Origin: JAXGPP01 sp964436865
Lineage (GTDB): Bacteria > Planctomycetota > Planctomycetia > Pirellulales > Thermoguttaceae
DNA length: 38,936 nucleotides
Assembly (NCBI GenBank): GCA_964436865.1
Contig: CAYTFK010000028.1
Location: 1-38,936, forward strand
Direction: 5' to 3'
The notes under the pieces are model-generated. The model was not told where the DNA came from. It did not search any database and saw nothing but the letters and a program-made list of their open reading frames with translations. Position 1 is the first letter of the stretch, and each line of letters starts with the position of its first letter. The position numbers and the translations under genes are program-made. This document shows, in pieces, positions 24,918 through 32,551 of this stretch.

Positions 24918-24945
24918 ATTGTACCCGCCGCGCGGCCGTCTGCCA
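24918..24945 (-). promoter_or_regulatory. Candidate promoter for the DUF4058 gene
   Basis: On the minus strand TGGCAG (24940-24945), 16 bases, then TACAAT (24918-24923), about 45 bases from the start codon. The -10 is good and the -35 weak. Confidence 0.35.
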
Positions 24946-24992
24946 CGGGCTCGAAAGTCTGGCAGGGAATCCCCAGACTATCGCTCCCGTCG

Positions 24993-26279
24993 TCACCGCT
25001 TGATGAGCGGCACGAATTCGCGCTGGGGGGCGCCCATGTAGAGCTGGCTGGGGCGATGGATCTTCAGCGCGCCGGAGGTGTGCATTTCGCGCCAGTGGGC
25101 GATCCAGCCGGGCAAACGGCCGAGCGCGAACAGCACGGTGAACATGTTCTTCGGGATGCCGATCACCCGATAGATGATCCCCGAGTAGAAGTCGACGTTG
25201 GGATAGAGCTTGCGGTCGATGAAGTAGGGGTCCTTCAGGGCGACTTCTTCGAGTTCCTGGGCCAGCTCGAACAAGGGGTTCTGCGAGCCGTACTTGGCCA
25301 GCAGGCGGTTGGCGACCTGCTTGATGATCTTGGCGCGGGGATCGTAATTCTTGTAGACGCGATGGCCGAAGCCCATCAGGCGGAAGTCGTCGTTGGGGTC
25401 CTTGGCCTTGTCGACGTATTTGCCCAAGTTGCGGTTGTCGGCCAGGATCATTTCGAGCATGTCGATACAGGCTTCGTTGGCCCCGCCATGCAGCGTGCCC
25501 CACAGCGCACAGATGCCGGCCGAGATGCTCGAGAAGAGGTTCACGTTGCTTGAGCCGACCATCCGCACCGCCGAGGTGCTGCAGTTCTGGCCGTGGTCGG
25601 CGTGCAGGATCAGAAGCAGATTCAAGGCGTCGACAAACGCCGGGTCCATCTCGTACCGCTCGCTCGGCACGGCGAACATCATCTGCAGGAAGTTCTGCAC
25701 GTAGGTCAGCCGGTTCTCCGGGTAGATGAACGGCTGCCCGATCGATTGCTTGTAGCTGAAGGCGGCGATGGTCGGCATCTTGGCCATCATGCGGTAGATG
25801 GCGAGTTGCTGCTGCGCGGGATCGCGGGGGTTCACCGTGTCGCCCGAGTAGATCGCCAGGGCGCCGACCACGGAGCTTAGGATCGCCATCGGGTGCGCGT
25901 TGGGCGGGAAGCCGGCGAAGAGCTGTCGCATCCCTTCATGCAGCAGTGTGTGGCGGCGGATATTGATGCGAAACTCTTCCAACTGATCGGGCTGGGGGAG
26001 TTCGCCGTGAATGAGCAGGTAGGCCGTTTCGGTGAAGTCGCAGCGCTCGGCGAGTTCCTCGATGGGGTAGCCGCGGTAGCGGAGGATGCCTTTTTCGCCG
26101 TCGATGTAGCAGATGCGGCTGACCGCTTCACCCGTATTGGCGAAGCCTTCGTCCAGCGTCGTGTAGCCGGTCTGCGCGAACAGCTTGCCAATATCGATCA
26201 CCTTGTCGCCCTCGGTGCCGACTCGAACCGGCAGTTCATAGGTGGTGCCGTCCAAGATCAGTTTGGCCGTGTCGCTCAT
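24993..26279 (-). CDS. gltA: Citrate synthase
   Basis: The enzyme condenses acetyl-CoA and oxaloacetate to citrate at the entry of the TCA cycle. The 428-residue product has the length of the hexameric, NADH-sensitive type II group. Catalytic His264 (WGTLHGGANEA), His306 (GFGHRVYKNYDPRA) and Asp363 (NVDFYSGII) match the E. coli numbers 264, 305 and 362. ILRYRGYPIEELAE and the N-terminal beta-domain (LILDGTTYELPV) are present. GAGG is 7 bases before ATG 26279. It is probably a single-gene unit with a candidate promoter at 26324-26351. Allosteric NADH control is known for the group but cannot be read here. Confidence 0.96.
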   Translation of the reverse strand: MSDTAKLILDGTTYELPVRVGTEGDKVIDIGKLFAQTGYTTLDEGFANTGEAVSRICYIDGEKGILRYRGYPIEELAERCDFTETAYLLIHGELPQPDQLEEFRINIRRHTLLHEGMRQLFAGFPPNAHPMAILSSVVGALAIYSGDTVNPRDPAQQQLAIYRMMAKMPTIAAFSYKQSIGQPFIYPENRLTYVQNFLQMMFAVPSERYEMDPAFVDALNLLLILHADHGQNCSTSAVRMVGSSNVNLFSSISAGICALWGTLHGGANEACIDMLEMILADNRNLGKYVDKAKDPNDDFRLMGFGHRVYKNYDPRAKIIKQVANRLLAKYGSQNPLFELAQELEEVALKDPYFIDRKLYPNVDFYSGIIYRVIGIPKNMFTVLFALGRLPGWIAHWREMHTSGALKIHRPSQLYMGAPQREFVPLIKR

Positions 26280-26323
26280 GGTGATCCTCTTCGTGATGCT
26301 GGTTCGGTGACGCTTGCCATGTC

Positions 26324-26351
26324 ACTCTAGCGCCACCCGAGGGGGAAGCAA
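26324..26351 (-). promoter_or_regulatory. Candidate promoter for citrate synthase
   Basis: On the minus strand TTGCTT (26346-26351), 16 bases, then TAGAGT (26324-26329). The leader would be about 40 bases. Confidence 0.4.
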
Positions 26352-26427
26352 TCGGCATGCCATATCTTTAGTCACAAGCTGCTGTTGGATAATGCTTTGA
26401 GCCGCCACTTCCGGGCTACCTCTCTCG

Positions 26428-26444
26428 GCGGACATTTTGTCCGC
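26428..26444. repeat. Palindrome GCGGAC-ATTTT-GTCCGC
   Basis: A perfect 6-base stem around ATTTT lies in the 280-base gap between the SH3 protein gene and citrate synthase. The core GGACATTTTGTCC (26430-26442) recurs with one change at 32466-32478. Confidence 0.5.
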
Positions 26445-26559
26445 GCGAATCGCCCCTATGGTGCGCGAGCGGGGGAGTTGTGGCACAGCGCGTGATCGCG
26501 CGCCGATGCGCGCGGCGCCGGCCTTGCTCGCGTGGCGGAAAACGGCGCGGGTGGGAAGT

Positions 26560-27639
26560 CTAGCGCAGTCTGGTGTCGTCGACCGCTTGGACGTGTTTGG
26601 CAGTGACGTGCTGGGCGTTCTGCTGGCCGGTGACGCCGCGGATGCCGCTCACAGCGACCTCGCGGTTGAGGTAGTACTCCATGTTCACGCCGGGAGCCGG
26701 GGTGACGAAGCACTGGACGTTGCCCTGCTCGTCGATCAGCGCGTAGCGGGGGGCGCCGACCTTCGGGGAAACGAACCGGGCCAGGCGGCCGCGGGCGTCG
26801 AATCGGCCGTCCGGCGGAGGCGAGGCCTGAAACTCGAAGGTAGGGGCCTGCGCGGGGGGGAGTCGGGTATCGTTGCGGCGGCGCGCGATGTCGAGATATC
26901 GGCCCTTCACATCTTCCGAGTGTTCGATGCGGCTCAACAACTTCCGGGCACGGTTCTGGTCGACGGGGGTTTGCGCCTGCTTTACGAGGGATTCGGCGCG
27001 GGGTCGGAGTTCCTGGAACTCCCAGACACTGGGCTCTTCGCCCAGCATTTTCGCCAGTTCCAATTCCAGTTCGTCGAGCGCCCGGCGGCATTCCTCAGCC
27101 GAAAGGGGGCGGGATACGGTGGCGGCAAGCGCCAAGGGGGTCGCGGGGCCAGCGTCGGGCTTGATCTTGGCAGCGGCGATCCAGCGGAACTCGCCAGCGG
27201 GGGGAGCGATCTTGTACCAGGTGCCCGGCTCTTCACCAGCGACGAACTCCTTGGTGTCGAGTACGACAACCTTTTCGCCGCGGCGAAGGCGAACCTGGAC
27301 GACATCGCGGACGTCGCTCAGATGGCTGCCCACACGGGCTGGCACCTCGAGTGCGATCACCTCGGCGACGCCGTCGGGTCCGAGCTTGAGGTACCGGGCG
27401 GGGACCCAGGAGAAGCTCCCTTCGGGTGGACGGATGGCGCACCATTCGCCGGCGTCGTGGCGGTAGACCTCGATCTTGCTGCCGGCGGCCATTTTGGCGG
27501 CCGGGTAATATTCGTCACCGGGTCCGCTGCGGACGTAGGTCCCGTCGACGGTCACACGAGCGGCATAGGGGAAGTCCAAAGCAGCGGCATGGGCAGATAG
27601 GGAAAGCAGAACCGAAGCGGCGATCCAGGGACGAACCAT
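26560..27639 (-). CDS. Secreted bacterial SH3-repeat protein
   Basis: The 359-residue protein has a signal peptide (VRPWIAASVLLSLSAHAAA). An SH3b domain follows at about 26-75 (VDGTYVRSGPGDEYYPAAKM, IEVYRHDAGEWCAI, FSWVPARYLKL), then a second at about 95-145 (VQVRLRRGEKVVVLD, GTWYKIAPPAGEFRWI). A helical middle (ALDELELELAKMLGEE) and a C-terminal beta domain (RYALIDEQGNVQCFVTP, YYLNREVAVSGIRGVTG) complete it. Bacterial SH3 domains usually bind cell wall or peptides, so a periplasmic scaffold role is an inference. GAGG lies 8 bases before ATG 27639. It is monocistronic and divergent from fba. Confidence 0.8.
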   Translation of the reverse strand: MVRPWIAASVLLSLSAHAAALDFPYAARVTVDGTYVRSGPGDEYYPAAKMAAGSKIEVYRHDAGEWCAIRPPEGSFSWVPARYLKLGPDGVAEVIALEVPARVGSHLSDVRDVVQVRLRRGEKVVVLDTKEFVAGEEPGTWYKIAPPAGEFRWIAAAKIKPDAGPATPLALAATVSRPLSAEECRRALDELELELAKMLGEEPSVWEFQELRPRAESLVKQAQTPVDQNRARKLLSRIEHSEDVKGRYLDIARRRNDTRLPPAQAPTFEFQASPPPDGRFDARGRLARFVSPKVGAPRYALIDEQGNVQCFVTPAPGVNMEYYLNREVAVSGIRGVTGQQNAQHVTAKHVQAVDDTRLR

Positions 27640-27696
27640 GACAGTGCCTCTGAAACGGAGCATGTCGGCGCGGCGCAATGCCAGACAGACCGTGGC

Positions 27697-27725
27697 CTTG
27701 TAGCGAAATCCCCGCCGCCGCTCAA
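27697..27725 (-). promoter_or_regulatory. Candidate promoter for the SH3 protein gene
   Basis: On the minus strand TTGAGC (27720-27725), 17 bases, then TACAAG (27697-27702), with a leader of about 50 bases. Confidence 0.45.
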
Positions 27726-27853
27726 GACCTTTCTGCGGGTGCGGCGAGGCGGTGAGGCGGGGGGTGCATTCGGCCAATTGCGCTGTGAGCGGCGATGAGA
27801 GGAAACGTCAACCCCAAAACGCCGCCACCCTAGTGTGGTTGGCGCGTCTTAGC

Positions 27854-27899
27854 TACAATATCGTGTTTGCCAGTTCCCCCCTGGAGCCCCCCGGGCTCC
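27854..27899 (+). promoter_or_regulatory. fba leader: TACAAT box and GC hairpin
   Basis: TACAAT (27854-27859) is a -10-like box without a clear -35. Downstream, GGAGCCC (27883-27889) and GGGCTCC (27893-27899) form a perfect 7-base hairpin with loop CCC, about 52 bases before the fba start. No T run follows, so it is a leader structure rather than an obvious attenuator. Confidence 0.4.
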
Positions 27900-27951
27900 G
27901 AACCGTTTCCAGCACCGGCATGACGCTTGGCCGCGGAGGAGAAGAAGACCA

Positions 27952-28938
27952 ATGATCGTTACCACCAAGCAGCTCTTCGAGCACGCTTACGGCAAATACG
28001 CCGTCGGAGCCTACAATATCAATAACCTGGAGCAGACGGTCGGCCTGTTCCGTGGGAATCTGGGCAAGGTCAAGGCGAACGAGGAGCCCAGCGATGCCAC
28101 CAAAAGCGCCCCGTTCATCATCCAGATTTCTCGCGGCGCCCGCAGCTATACCGACAAGCGGTTCCTGGAGGCGATGATCCGGGCGGCCGAAGTGATCTTT
28201 CCCGAGTCGATTTTCGCCGTCCACCTCGATCACGGCACCGAGGAAGCCTGCTACGACTGCATCGACAGCGGTTTCTACAGTTCGGTGATGATCGATGCCT
28301 CGCACGAGCCTTTCGAGAAGAACATCGAGATCACGCGACGGGTTGTCGATCGGGCCCATGCCAAGGGGATCTCGGTCGAGGCCGAACTCGGCATGCTTGG
28401 CGGCGTTGAGGAAGACATCGTAGGAAGCGTATGCCTGACCGAAGCCGATCAGGCGGCGGAATTCGTCGCCAAGTCGGGCTGCGACTCGCTCGCCGTGGCC
28501 ATTGGCACGTCGCACGGGGCCTACAAGTTCACCGGCAAGCAAGGACTGCGTTTCGACCGCCTCGAAGAGATCCAGAAAGTCGTTCCCGCCCGATTCCCGC
28601 TGGTAATGCACGGCTCCAGCAGCGTGCCGAAGGAGTGGGTCGACCGGGTGAATGCGGCCGGCGGGAAGCTCAAGGACGCCAGCGGCGTACCCGAGGACCA
28701 GTACCTGCCCGCCGCCAAGATGGGCGTCTGCAAGGTCAATATCGACACCGACGGCCGGTTGGTGTGGTGTGCCGTGTATCGTGAGACCTTCCGCGACAAG
28801 CCGGAAGACTTCGACCCGCGGACCCCCGGCAAACCGTTCATGGCCGAATACGCCAAGTACATCACGCACAAGAACGGCAAACTCGGCTCGGCCGGGCAGT
28901 TGGAGGCGGTCCGCAAAGTGATCGCCGGCAAGAAGTGA
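27952..28938 (+). CDS. fba: Fructose-bisphosphate aldolase, class II
   Basis: The zinc enzyme interconverts fructose 1,6-bisphosphate with dihydroxyacetone phosphate and glyceraldehyde 3-phosphate. The 328-residue product carries catalytic Asp93 and zinc ligand His94 (AVHLDHGTEE), Glu143/Glu145 (SVEAELGMLGG), His188 (GTSHGAYKF) and His220 (VMHGSSSVP). The phosphate-binding KVNIDTDGRL follows. The 18 or so residues after GLFRGNLGKVKANEEP are a class II insertion seen in some relatives. GGAGGAGAAGAAGACC precedes ATG 27952. It is divergent from the SH3 gene and has its own terminator, so it is probably monocistronic. Confidence 0.95.
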   Translation: MIVTTKQLFEHAYGKYAVGAYNINNLEQTVGLFRGNLGKVKANEEPSDATKSAPFIIQISRGARSYTDKRFLEAMIRAAEVIFPESIFAVHLDHGTEEACYDCIDSGFYSSVMIDASHEPFEKNIEITRRVVDRAHAKGISVEAELGMLGGVEEDIVGSVCLTEADQAAEFVAKSGCDSLAVAIGTSHGAYKFTGKQGLRFDRLEEIQKVVPARFPLVMHGSSSVPKEWVDRVNAAGGKLKDASGVPEDQYLPAAKMGVCKVNIDTDGRLVWCAVYRETFRDKPEDFDPRTPGKPFMAEYAKYITHKNGKLGSAGQLEAVRKVIAGKK

Positions 28939-28987
28939 GCTGCTGGGCTGAATCGTCACGCTCTCCCTCGAGCGTTTCCGACCATTT

Positions 28988-29028
28988 CGAGCCCGCGTGC
29001 CGGCCGGCGCGCGGGCTCGCGGCGTTTT
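28988..29028 (+). terminator. Intrinsic terminator after fba
   Basis: CGAGCCCGCG (28988-28997) pairs perfectly with CGCGGGCTCG (29010-29019) around a 12-base loop that can itself fold. TTTT follows at 29025-29028. It lies 50 bases after the fba stop. Confidence 0.7.
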
Positions 29029-29082
29029 GAATCGCCGGGCGAAGGCCGCCGGAGAACTGGCCGAAAGCGTCGAGAAGCCGGG

Positions 29083-29110
29083 TTCTGTAAGAATGCCCGA
29101 CGGTTACAAT
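29083..29110 (+). promoter_or_regulatory. Candidate promoter for asnB
   Basis: TTCTGT (29083-29088), 16 bases, then TACAAT (29105-29110), about 70 bases before ATG 29182. The -10 is good and the -35 weak. Confidence 0.35.
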
Positions 29111-29181
29111 GACATGCTGTCCTGCGGGCTTCCTGGTCCGGCCTGCCGTCCGAATCCTGCGCTCGAACACAGTCAAGCTTC

Positions 29182-31107
29182 ATGTGCGGCATTACCGGTG
29201 CTGTCTGGACTGAACAGGCGAAAGCCCTCGATGAGGCAACGCTCGGGCGGATGAACGAGGTGCTGCGGCATCGCGGTCCGGATGAGGGAGGCACGCACTT
29301 CAGCCGACTCCACCTGGCACCGGGAAACGGCACGATGCCGGGTGTGGGGCTCGGGTCGCGCCGCCTGGCGATCATCGACATCGCCTGCGGGCAACAGCCG
29401 ATGGAAAACGAGGACGGCACCGTTCGCATCGTTTTCAACGGCGAGATCTACAACCACCACGAACTGCAGCGGCGACTCGAGGGCTCCGGCCACCAGTTCC
29501 GCACCCGAAGCGACACCGAGGTTCTCGTCCATCTCTACGAAGACGAAGGGGTGGACCTGTTTCGGCACCTCAACGGCATGTTCGGGCTGGCGATCTGGGA
29601 CAGCCGTCGCCGGCAACTGCTGCTCGGCCGCGACCGCCTCGGCAAGAAACCGCTCTACTATCGCCACGAACCGGGACGACTGCTTTTCGGCAGCGAACTG
29701 AAGAGCATCCTCGAGGTGCGCGACGTTCCTCGCGAGGTGAGCCCGCAGGCGATCGACGCCTATCTCGCCTACCAATACGTCCCCCACCCGCAGACAATCT
29801 TCCGCGGCATCTCCAAGCTCCCTCCGGGGCACTATGCCCTCTGGCGCGAAGGGGAGCTTACGGTCCGTCCCTATTGGGAACCCGATTTCAATCACGAGGA
29901 GGATTTGCCGCTCGAGGAGTACGTGCGGCAACTCCGCGAGCTGATGACGTCGGCGGTCGAAATGCGTCTGGAGAGCGAGGTTCCGCTTGGGGCGTTTCTA
30001 TCCGGCGGCATTGATTCGACGATCATCGTCGGCCTGATGCAGAAACTGTCGCGAGAGCCCGTGCGGACGTTCTCCATCGGGTTTCCCGTGCGGGAGTACG
30101 ACGAGACTCACTACGCTTCGCTGGCCGCGCGAGAGCTGGGTACGATTCATTCAGAATTCCGCGTCGAGCCCGACGCGCTCCACATCCTTCCCAAGCTGGT
30201 CTGGCACTATGACGAGCCGATGGCCGACAGCTCCGCGGTACCGACGTGGTACGTCTCCCAGCTTACCCGCGAGCACGTCACGGTGGCCCTCACCGGCGAT
30301 GGCGGCGACGAGCTGTTTGCCGGCTATCCGCGTTACAAGGCAGCGTGGATTGCCAGCCGCTTCGATCGCCTGCCGGCCGGGTTGCGACGCATGGCGGCGG
30401 GCCGATTCTGGCAGCGGCTGCCTGCCAGCTCCCGCGAGCGGACGCTGCTGCGCCGCCTGAAGCGATTCACCAACGCGCTCAATGCGGCGCCCGCGCGCCG
30501 CTATCTCGACTGGATCGGGATCTTCAATGAAGAGGCCCGAGCCGACATCTATTCCGACGGCTTCGTGGCGGCGATTCCCGACGCGGATCCTCTGGAATTC
30601 CTGGAGACGGCTTTTGCCCGGGCGGGGGCGCGCGATCCGGTGACCACCGCCAGCCTGGCCGACCTGGTGACCTATCTGCCGTGCGACCTGATGACCAAGG
30701 TGGACATCGCGTCGATGGCCCACAGCCTGGAGTGCCGGCAGCCGTTCCTCGACTACCGCGTGGTGGAACTGGCGGCACGGATGCCGGTGAATCACAAGTT
30801 TCGCCGCGGCCGCGGCAAGTTGATCCTGCTGAGGGCCTTTGGCGATCTTCTGCCGGAAGCCATTCAGCGGCGGGAAAAGATGGGCTTTGGCGTGCCAATC
30901 GCCCCCTGGTTCCGCGGTCCGCTGGCGGGATACGCGCGGGAAGTGCTCCTCGATTCTCGCACACTTGAGCGGGGATACTTCCGCCCGGAAGCGGTGCGGC
31001 AGTTGCTCGACGATCATGTGTCCGGGCGTTACGACCGCGCCTACAAACTATGGACGCTGCTGATCCTCGAGTTGTGGCATCGGCAATGGCTTGATCCGCC
31101 ACTTTAG
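29182..31107 (+). CDS. asnB: Asparagine synthetase, glutamine-hydrolysing
   Basis: The enzyme forms asparagine, or amidates another carboxylate, from ATP, aspartate and glutamine. The start ATG is followed at once by Cys2, the N-terminal nucleophile (MCGITGAVW), which fixes the start. The glutaminase domain shows LRHRGPDEGG, SRRLAIID and FNGEIYNH. The synthetase domain has the ATP pyrophosphatase motif SGGIDS at 274-279, TGDGGDELFAGYPRY and KVDIASMAHSLECRQPFLD. At 641 residues it is of the longer bacterial AsnB type often found in surface-polymer clusters, so a target other than free aspartate is possible. No obvious ribosome site is visible. GlgC follows 74 bases later with its own ribosome site. 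Confidence 0.93.
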   Translation: MCGITGAVWTEQAKALDEATLGRMNEVLRHRGPDEGGTHFSRLHLAPGNGTMPGVGLGSRRLAIIDIACGQQPMENEDGTVRIVFNGEIYNHHELQRRLEGSGHQFRTRSDTEVLVHLYEDEGVDLFRHLNGMFGLAIWDSRRRQLLLGRDRLGKKPLYYRHEPGRLLFGSELKSILEVRDVPREVSPQAIDAYLAYQYVPHPQTIFRGISKLPPGHYALWREGELTVRPYWEPDFNHEEDLPLEEYVRQLRELMTSAVEMRLESEVPLGAFLSGGIDSTIIVGLMQKLSREPVRTFSIGFPVREYDETHYASLAARELGTIHSEFRVEPDALHILPKLVWHYDEPMADSSAVPTWYVSQLTREHVTVALTGDGGDELFAGYPRYKAAWIASRFDRLPAGLRRMAAGRFWQRLPASSRERTLLRRLKRFTNALNAAPARRYLDWIGIFNEEARADIYSDGFVAAIPDADPLEFLETAFARAGARDPVTTASLADLVTYLPCDLMTKVDIASMAHSLECRQPFLDYRVVELAARMPVNHKFRRGRGKLILLRAFGDLLPEAIQRREKMGFGVPIAPWFRGPLAGYAREVLLDSRTLERGYFRPEAVRQLLDDHVSGRYDRAYKLWTLLILELWHRQWLDPPL

Positions 31108-31110
31108 CCC

Positions 31111-31174
31111 TTCAGCCGACCCGCGTGAGCCGATACAATGGCCTCGGTTGATGAGGCGGCTCACCCGGAAGGAG
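31111..31174 (+). promoter_or_regulatory. glgC upstream signals
   Basis: TACAAT (31134-31139) lies 17 bases after a weak TTCAGC (31111-31116). The ribosome site AAGGAG (31169-31174) is 7 bases before the glgC start, which decides that start. Confidence 0.45.
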
Positions 31175-31181
31175 CGGTGCG

Positions 31182-32435
31182 ATGAGCGACCAGGTCATGA
31201 CGGTGGTCTTGGCAGGAGGCAAGGGATCGCGTTTGGATCCGCTGACGCGCGATCGTGCCAAGCCGGCCGTGCCCTTCGGCGGCGCTTATCGGATCATCGA
31301 CTTCACGCTGTCCAATGCGCTGAATAGCGGCCTGCGCCAGATTCTCGTCCTGACGCAGTACAAGGCGATGAGCCTCGACCGGCACATCAGCATGGGCTGG
31401 TCGAGATACTTCTGCCGCGAGTTGGGCGAGTTTATCGACGTCGTTCCGCCGCAGCAGCGGATCGACGAAAGCTGGTACCAGGGCACCGCCGACGCCGTGT
31501 ATCAGAACATCTACGCGATCGAAAAGGAGCTGCCGCGCTACGTTTTGATCCTGGCGGGCGATCACATCTACAAGATGAACTATCGCAAGCTGGCCGACTT
31601 TCACATCGAGACCGGGGCCGACGCCACCATCGGCGTGCTGCGCGAGAAGCGGCGCGAGGCGGCCGGCCAGTTCGGCGTTATGGAAGTCGACACCAACCGG
31701 CGCGTGATCGGCTTCCAGGAGAAGCCCGCCGACCCCAAACCGATCCCCGGCGACGAAGAGCACTGTCTGGCATCGATGGGAATCTACATGTTCACGGCGC
31801 GGTTCCTGTTTGAGGAGTTGTGCCGCGACGCCACGCGCCGCGGCAGCCGGCACGATTTCGGCGGCGACGTCATCCCCGCGATCCTCGACACCAGCCGCGT
31901 GTTCGCCTACCTGTTCCGCGATGAGAACCGCAAGACAGACGCCTACTGGCGCGACGTGGGCACGCTGGATGCCTACTACGAGGCCAACATGGATCTGGTC
32001 TCGGTCGACCCCGAGCTGAACATGTACGACGAGGAGTGGCCGATCCGCACCTCTCAACCGAACTTCCCGCCGCCCAAGATTGTGTTCGCCGACGCCCACC
32101 GCTGCGGCAAGGCCCTCGATAGCATCATCTGCGCCGGATCGATCGTCTCCGGCGGCGACGTCTGGCGTTCCGTGCTGGGACACCAGACGCGGATCAACAG
32201 CTTCGCCCACGTCGAGCAGTCAATCCTGTTCGGCCGCGTCAACGTGGGGCGGCACGCCAAAATCCGCCGGGCGATTATCGACAAGGGCGTTTCGATCCCG
32301 CCGGGCGTTGAAATCGGCTACGATCCCGATCAGGATCGGGCTCGCGGCTTCGCCATCACCGAGAACGGCCTGACGATCATCGCCAAGAGCGACGGCGCCG
32401 AGCACTTCTTTGAGGCCGAGCGGGCCTCGGCGTAG
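31182..32435 (+). CDS. glgC: Glucose-1-phosphate adenylyltransferase (GlgC)
   Basis: GlgC makes ADP-glucose from ATP and glucose 1-phosphate, the committed step of glycogen synthesis. The 417-residue product carries the nucleotide motif LAGGKGSRLDPLT, then RAKPAVPFGGAYRIIDF and SNALNSGLRQILVLTQYK. WYQGTADAVYQNI, ILAGDHIYKMNY and GVMEVD follow. The C-terminal left-handed beta helix holds NSFAHVEQSILFGRVNVGRHAKIRRAIIDKG. No other glycogen genes (glgA, glgB) are in the window. The gene may be read with asnB or from its own weak promoter. Confidence 0.95.
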   Translation: MSDQVMTVVLAGGKGSRLDPLTRDRAKPAVPFGGAYRIIDFTLSNALNSGLRQILVLTQYKAMSLDRHISMGWSRYFCRELGEFIDVVPPQQRIDESWYQGTADAVYQNIYAIEKELPRYVLILAGDHIYKMNYRKLADFHIETGADATIGVLREKRREAAGQFGVMEVDTNRRVIGFQEKPADPKPIPGDEEHCLASMGIYMFTARFLFEELCRDATRRGSRHDFGGDVIPAILDTSRVFAYLFRDENRKTDAYWRDVGTLDAYYEANMDLVSVDPELNMYDEEWPIRTSQPNFPPPKIVFADAHRCGKALDSIICAGSIVSGGDVWRSVLGHQTRINSFAHVEQSILFGRVNVGRHAKIRRAIIDKGVSIPPGVEIGYDPDQDRARGFAITENGLTIIAKSDGAEHFFEAERASA

Positions 32436-32465
32436 GCTAACACACCGGGGGCCTGGCGTCGGTTC

Positions 32466-32478
32466 GGACATTTCGTCC
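32466..32478. repeat. Second copy of the GGACATTTnGTCC palindrome
   Basis: GGACATTTCGTCC differs at one base from the core at 26430-26442. It ends directly before the -35 box of the coiled-coil gene promoter, so an operator role can be considered. Confidence 0.4.
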
Positions 32479-32508
32479 TTGACTGCCTGAGAGCCCCCTG
32501 GCTAGCAT
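32479..32508 (+). promoter_or_regulatory. Promoter of the coiled-coil gene
   Basis: TTGACT (32479-32484), 18 bases, then TAGCAT (32503-32508), about 44 bases before the GTG start. Good -35 and moderate -10. Confidence 0.45.
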
Positions 32509-32551
32509 GACTGTCGTTTCGGCAACAATCTGACTTGCATCGAGGTGACCC

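Noticed and set aside
26481..26522. GC-rich alternating GCGCG stretches in the gap after the SH3 gene
   Set aside because: They can fold in several ways, but without a T run or a consistent stem they are best explained by base composition.
27853..28959. A 368-codon minus-strand frame opposite fba
   Set aside because: It is antisense to an aldolase with all catalytic residues, and it covers the fba promoter region as well.
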